From Monarcha castaneiventris obscurior (Eukaryota > Chordata > Aves > Passeriformes > Monarchidae), in assembly GCA_026261815.1 (NCBI GenBank), contig JAMPIT010000379.1, forward strand, positions 10,614,001 to 10,678,000: DNA of 64,000 nt. The letters run 5' to 3'. The notes beneath the pieces are model-generated. The model ran no database searches. It saw nothing but the letters and a program-made list of their open reading frames with translations, and was not told the origin of the DNA. Positions within the stretch are counted from its first letter, which is position 1; every line of letters begins with the position of its first letter. This document shows positions 60,093 to 64,000 of this stretch, piece by piece. The translations under genes and the position numbers were made by a program.

Positions 60093-61615
60093 CTGTTCAA
60101 AGAGAAAAAGAACAAATGTGATTTTTTTTACATTTGAAAAAATTTTAGTCCTATTCTTCAAAAAAAAGAAAAAGAAAAAGAAATCAGCCCCACAACCCCA
60201 CTGCATGTCATTAATTCCAAGCATATCACTGAAGTACAGCTGCATTGCCATGGTAATAACAAGAAAAATCATAGTGACACATGTTGCAACCTGGAGACCA
60301 CATCTGGCTCCAAAAGAGCACAGGACTGGGACACGGGTTTAAGCACTGGTTTGGGATAACCTGCACTAGTGGGCTGGCAGCACTAACTATCAAAAGCTGC
60401 TTGGGTAGAGCTGTGGATTTGGCACAGACCTTGGAATGAAGCTCCATAAATGCCCTATACAAAGCGGCCACTTTCCTTAGAGGGCAGGAGAGCTTGGTTA
60501 CATGAACATGGGTGTCAGCCACTGATACCTCAGGCATATTTTATTTACTAGTACAGATATAGCCTGTATGTAAAACGTGTTGGGTTGGCAGGTTCAGGTA
60601 AGCACTTGCAAGGACACAGCAGAAGTTTAGCAAAGATAGCTTAAGTTCAGGCACACGGATTCACAAAGGCTTATCTACAGCGAGTACGCAGATCTCCAGG
60701 CATATCTGCTCAGAGAAAACTGCCAGTGATGGAAAGTTACACCCAGTGCACACCTGGAGAGCAGTTCTGGGAACAATGACACATCACTTTTTTTCCAGAA
60801 GAGACCAGGAATCAAATCCACAGGTGGCTATGGATTGTTTGACAGAGGACAGTCCATTCAGAGGTGTGTATGTGGCTGTAAAAGTCTGTGGGCTGGATTC
60901 CATGGCTCCACAAAAACCACGCTGCAGAGAAGTTGGAGGTTGGAAGGGTTTACTAACCTTATACTGGGGGCATAGGGCTCCTACAGGCACGGTGCTTTGC
61001 TTCTGGTTACAGTTGTGTGGTCTTCATGCCATGCCCTCCTGTGTATCAGCCCTGCTTCTCACTGATGTGGTTTTTCATGACCCAGACTAGTTATTTTCAT
61101 GACCCAGACTAGAAAACAGTTCACGTCATTTGCCTCTCATTGAGGAGGCAGTGATCTTAAAACTTCTTTCTTACTCCTTCTCCCTAAGATTTCAGTTCTG
61201 ATTCTCTATGGAATGCAAGTTCTCTGAGAACTAGAAAGTATGTGCTGAGATAAGGTGACAACAACGTCTAATAAATGTATGTATTGAAAACTTGCCCACA
61301 ACAGTCTAACTGCTGAATAAATACCTAAACAAATGTGCGCAATCACAGCTACACTTCTGAAATGCTGTAGGGAAATGGGCAACAACGCTGTTGCCAAATT
61401 CTCTGTCATACACTTGTGTCATGAATGTTGCTCAACACAAGGTGGCATTCACTGGCTGCTTACCCATTACTGCAGTAGTCATTATTCCAGTCCACAGTCT
61501 GTGCCGGAGGATTTCTGCACCCTGAACGCACATACTCCATTGCTTGGGTAACAACTTGTGCAGCTGTTGATGTTGGATTGATGATATTCTGATAATCAGG
61601 CTGAAGAGTAAATCC
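60056..61615 (-). CDS. TOX: TOX, last two coding exons
   Basis: Spliced minus-strand gene that continues off the right edge. Exons 61464-61615 and 60056-60092 join to 62 codons plus TGA. The product reads GFTLQPDYQNIINPTSTAAQ, VVTQAMEYVRSGCRNPP, AQTVDWNNDYCSNG and GMQRDKALYLT, which is the carboxyl end of TOX. TOX is a nuclear HMG-box protein of about 526 residues (from memory) that drives CD4 T-cell lineage and innate lymphoid development and T-cell exhaustion. The HMG box lies in exons outside the window. From memory, mammals have PPPQPVDWNND and CSSGG where this copy has PPAQTVDWNND and CSNGG. Confidence 0.95.
60093..61463 (-). other. TOX: TOX last intron (1371 bp)
   Basis: GTAAGC...CAG intron between the last two coding exons. 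It contains an A/AAAAG-rich run near the 3' side (60160-60181) and a 19-bp duplication (61072-61112). Frames within it show no family resemblance. Confidence 0.9.
61072..61112. repeat. 19-bp duplication with 3-bp spacer
   Basis: TTTTCATGACCCAGACTAG occurs at 61072-61090 and again, unchanged, at 61094-61112. The perfect identity suggests a recent event. Confidence 0.95.
61464..61615 (-). CDS. TOX: TOX penultimate coding exon
   Basis: 152 nt: 50 codons plus two bases. The acceptor is TCTAG|GGA at 61616 and the donor GG|GTAAGC at 61463. It starts in phase 0 with GFTLQPDYQN and ends inside a Gly codon completed by the last exon. Confidence 0.95.
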
Positions 61616-64000
61616 CTAGAGGAGAAAACAAGCACATTACAAAGTATGGAAACAAAGTAACAGGTTGGGTCCATTAAAAAAAGTAAAAATGCAGTGTGTA
61701 CTGTGAAATGGTAGACGGTACTTATTTTCCAGATGTGATTTTGGTTATAAAACCTAAAATAGGCAAAAATGTGTAGGTTCTATCCAAGTTTTAAAATCTT
61801 TCTTTGGTTTGAGAAATGAAACACTGCCAAAGCGTTGTTAGCTGTTACAGAGTCACAGGATGGAAGTAAAAGAGACAGAGCAGAAACAATTCAAAACCAA
61901 GAGAACAACTCAATCAGCACTGGGACAAAAAGGTCTGTTTGCTCCTTAGAGCTTCCATTTAGATTAAATGTAAGCATACACACTAGTCACTAATTCCCAG
62001 AATATGCAACAGAATCTTTTTGAAGGATGTAGGCAGCAGGTGGCTGACTGTTTTATTAGACTACACCTATTCACGTATTGTTCTCAAAACCCTTTTTCTT
62101 CATTCAGTCACAAAGGGACCATCTGCTGCTTCTTTTATTTGCACTTCTCTCTCAACTAAACGGAAATTCAACCAAAGCTTTTTAACAGTTGTTGGACTAA
62201 TGTAGTGAAAGTAGCACAGAATAACTTGCTTTTGAAACCAAGGAGACGAGAAAAAAATAAGTGGAAGTTACAAAGAGACATCTAACCTGCTCCCTGAAAT
62301 ATCTGTCATATGAAAAGTCATAATAATTTTTAGCTCTTTTGATATATTCTGATGTTTAAATATTGTGTTTCAAAACCAGGAGAACAATTGAAATTTCAAG
62401 GCTAGTGTATCTGGTTCACCCTCTACATTGTGTCCCTGAAAAGTAGGAAGAGCTACACTGGGTAGAATCATGGGAACATTGTATGAAAGCAATTGATGTC
62501 TGCTGAAAAAAAACAGACCAAACTCCTTCCTTGGGCAAGGGCATACAATTCCCATTCAAGTTAACGGGAGGTGTAGCTACTAAATCAGAAACTGAACTTG
62601 CACCAAGATGCCTGGTTTGGAAACTCACTCCTCCCAGCCAAAGCCCACATAAAGAATAGATAGAATTAACACTGATGGCTTTTAGTTTAGTTATTAGTTT
62701 GCCTTGTGTTTATTTTCTCATTTTTTGTGAGCCCTTTTAACTCAGAGTTTGGATTAAAATGCAAGAAACATGGAATTTTTCTTGGGTCTTAGTTGTTTAT
62801 TATATCTTATCTATGACATAGATACACAGAGACTGCTCTCTAAGTTAAAAAGGTGAAAATGGCCATGAGTTTCTTCTTCCAAGGTTATTTAAGGCTTAAT
62901 TTACCCAGTAATATTTTGCCAAGTATTATGTTTTTATTTTCAGTCCATTACCTAACTTTTCATGTCCCGCACTGCGGAATTCTAGACCCCATGACTGAAC
63001 ACCTGAGTTTGTGAAGAAGAGAGAAGAAAGAAGAAGTAAAAATCCACACCCAAAATCCTCCATCTTGTTACACATACACTACAATATTCTATGAACCTAA
63101 ACTTCTACATTTCTACATATTAAACCCAGTGACATAATGTTAATTACACAGCAATAACCTCAGGGCTGTCACACAGTCTGGGAAGCCGTTCCCAAGGTCT
63201 AAGGTCAAATGGAGTGTACTTTTGAGGATCATTGCTTGTCAGCACTGAAAGGCTGAAATTCTCAGAATTCAGGGTTCCAACATTTAGTGTTAGTGTGTTG
63301 TGTGTGATTGCTTTTCTTACGCAGCCTTCATTAGGACTGGAATTTTGTGGACAGATGGTTTTTTCTGCAGGTGTAAGAAGGCAGCCACACTACCTTTTGT
63401 CAAGATCAATGACTATTCTCAGCTTTCAGTTGGCTCCCTCCATCGACAGAAATTACCTTCCTTCAAATGGAACGTCACTTCCTTCTTCTCATCCCTCTTC
63501 CTTGGCTATTCCCTGAGGTCCTGCAGGTGTTTTGCCTCTCATGTGCACTGCCACATCACTCCACTCATCCTGATCAGGGATTTTAGTCTAGACCATCAAT
63601 GACTGCAACTTTGTTCCTTAAGCTTTTCCATATGGAGAATACCCTGAGTAACACTTTAGTACCTTAAACACTCTTTGAAGCCTCACTTTGTCCCTGTTGA
63701 CTCCAAGAAATGGACTATTAGTAGAGAGCATGTTCACAGCTGAGTTGTGCATCTAGTTGCCATGTTATTTATATACTGCCCTGCTAATGAGATTAAATAA
63801 AGCCTTCCCATGGTGGCTTTTACACCCATGGGGACTGTAACCCCCATGCTCTGTACACTGCCTTTTCACTGGCTCTAAACCTATGCAGCAAGCTGTGGAG
63901 ACAGCCTCCATGTGTGCAACAGATCCAAATGAAACAGTAACTGAGCTGATTTCCCAATGCCTTTAACTGGAATTTTATGCAATTTGAAGGCAGAAAATTT
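61616..64000 (-). other. TOX: TOX intron upstream of the penultimate exon, partial
   Basis: Sequence from the acceptor at 61616 to the right edge. I looked on the minus strand for the preceding proline/glutamine-rich TOX exon and did not find it. No repeat or gene recognised. Confidence 0.8.

Overview
This is a stretch of a bird nuclear chromosome, most likely from a songbird. Coding sequence is split into short exons with GT/AG boundaries. CR1 retrotransposon copies recur, one SINE carries a tRNA-Ile head and a CR1-type tail (a combination I know from passerines), and there are LTRs of endogenous retroviruses, poly-A tracts and microsatellites. Nothing bacterial is present, and almost all open frames of 60-200 codons are chance frames.

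Two real genes are supported, both on the minus strand. On the left is the 5' part of NSMAF (FAN, a TNF-receptor-1 adaptor of the BEACH/WD family). Exon 1 lies in a CpG island at about 12.0-12.5 kb and exons 2-5 at 2458-1908. The five exons join in phase to exactly 109 codons, and the gene continues off the left edge. On the right is the 3' end of TOX (HMG-box transcription factor): the penultimate coding exon (61464-61615), the last short coding exon (60056-60092) and a 3' UTR of about 2.2 kb ending near 57.84 kb. The order NSMAF-TOX on the same strand matches the neighbourhood I remember from human 8q12, which supports both names.

The roughly 45 kb between the genes holds no gene I can support. 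It contains minus-strand CR1 pieces (12.7, 13.6, 23.8-25.2, 27.9, 32.9 and 52.4 kb), plus-strand CR1 pieces (37.6 and 47.7 kb), the SINE at 25.4 kb, a 625-bp solo LTR inserted inside a CR1 at 23946-24570 with a 5-bp target duplication, a probable second LTR at about 40.3-40.85 kb, and simple repeats. NSMAF intron 1 (9.7 kb) holds a truncated LTR at 3763-4025.

I found no evidence for a novel biological system. The most informative structures are the nested LTR-in-CR1 insertion, the tRNA-Ile/CR1 SINE, a 15-bp inverted match between the ends of two different LTRs, and the GC-rich LTR-like island at 40.3-40.85 kb. Gene names rest on my memory of the NSMAF and TOX proteins. Repeat family names are from memory too and were not searched.
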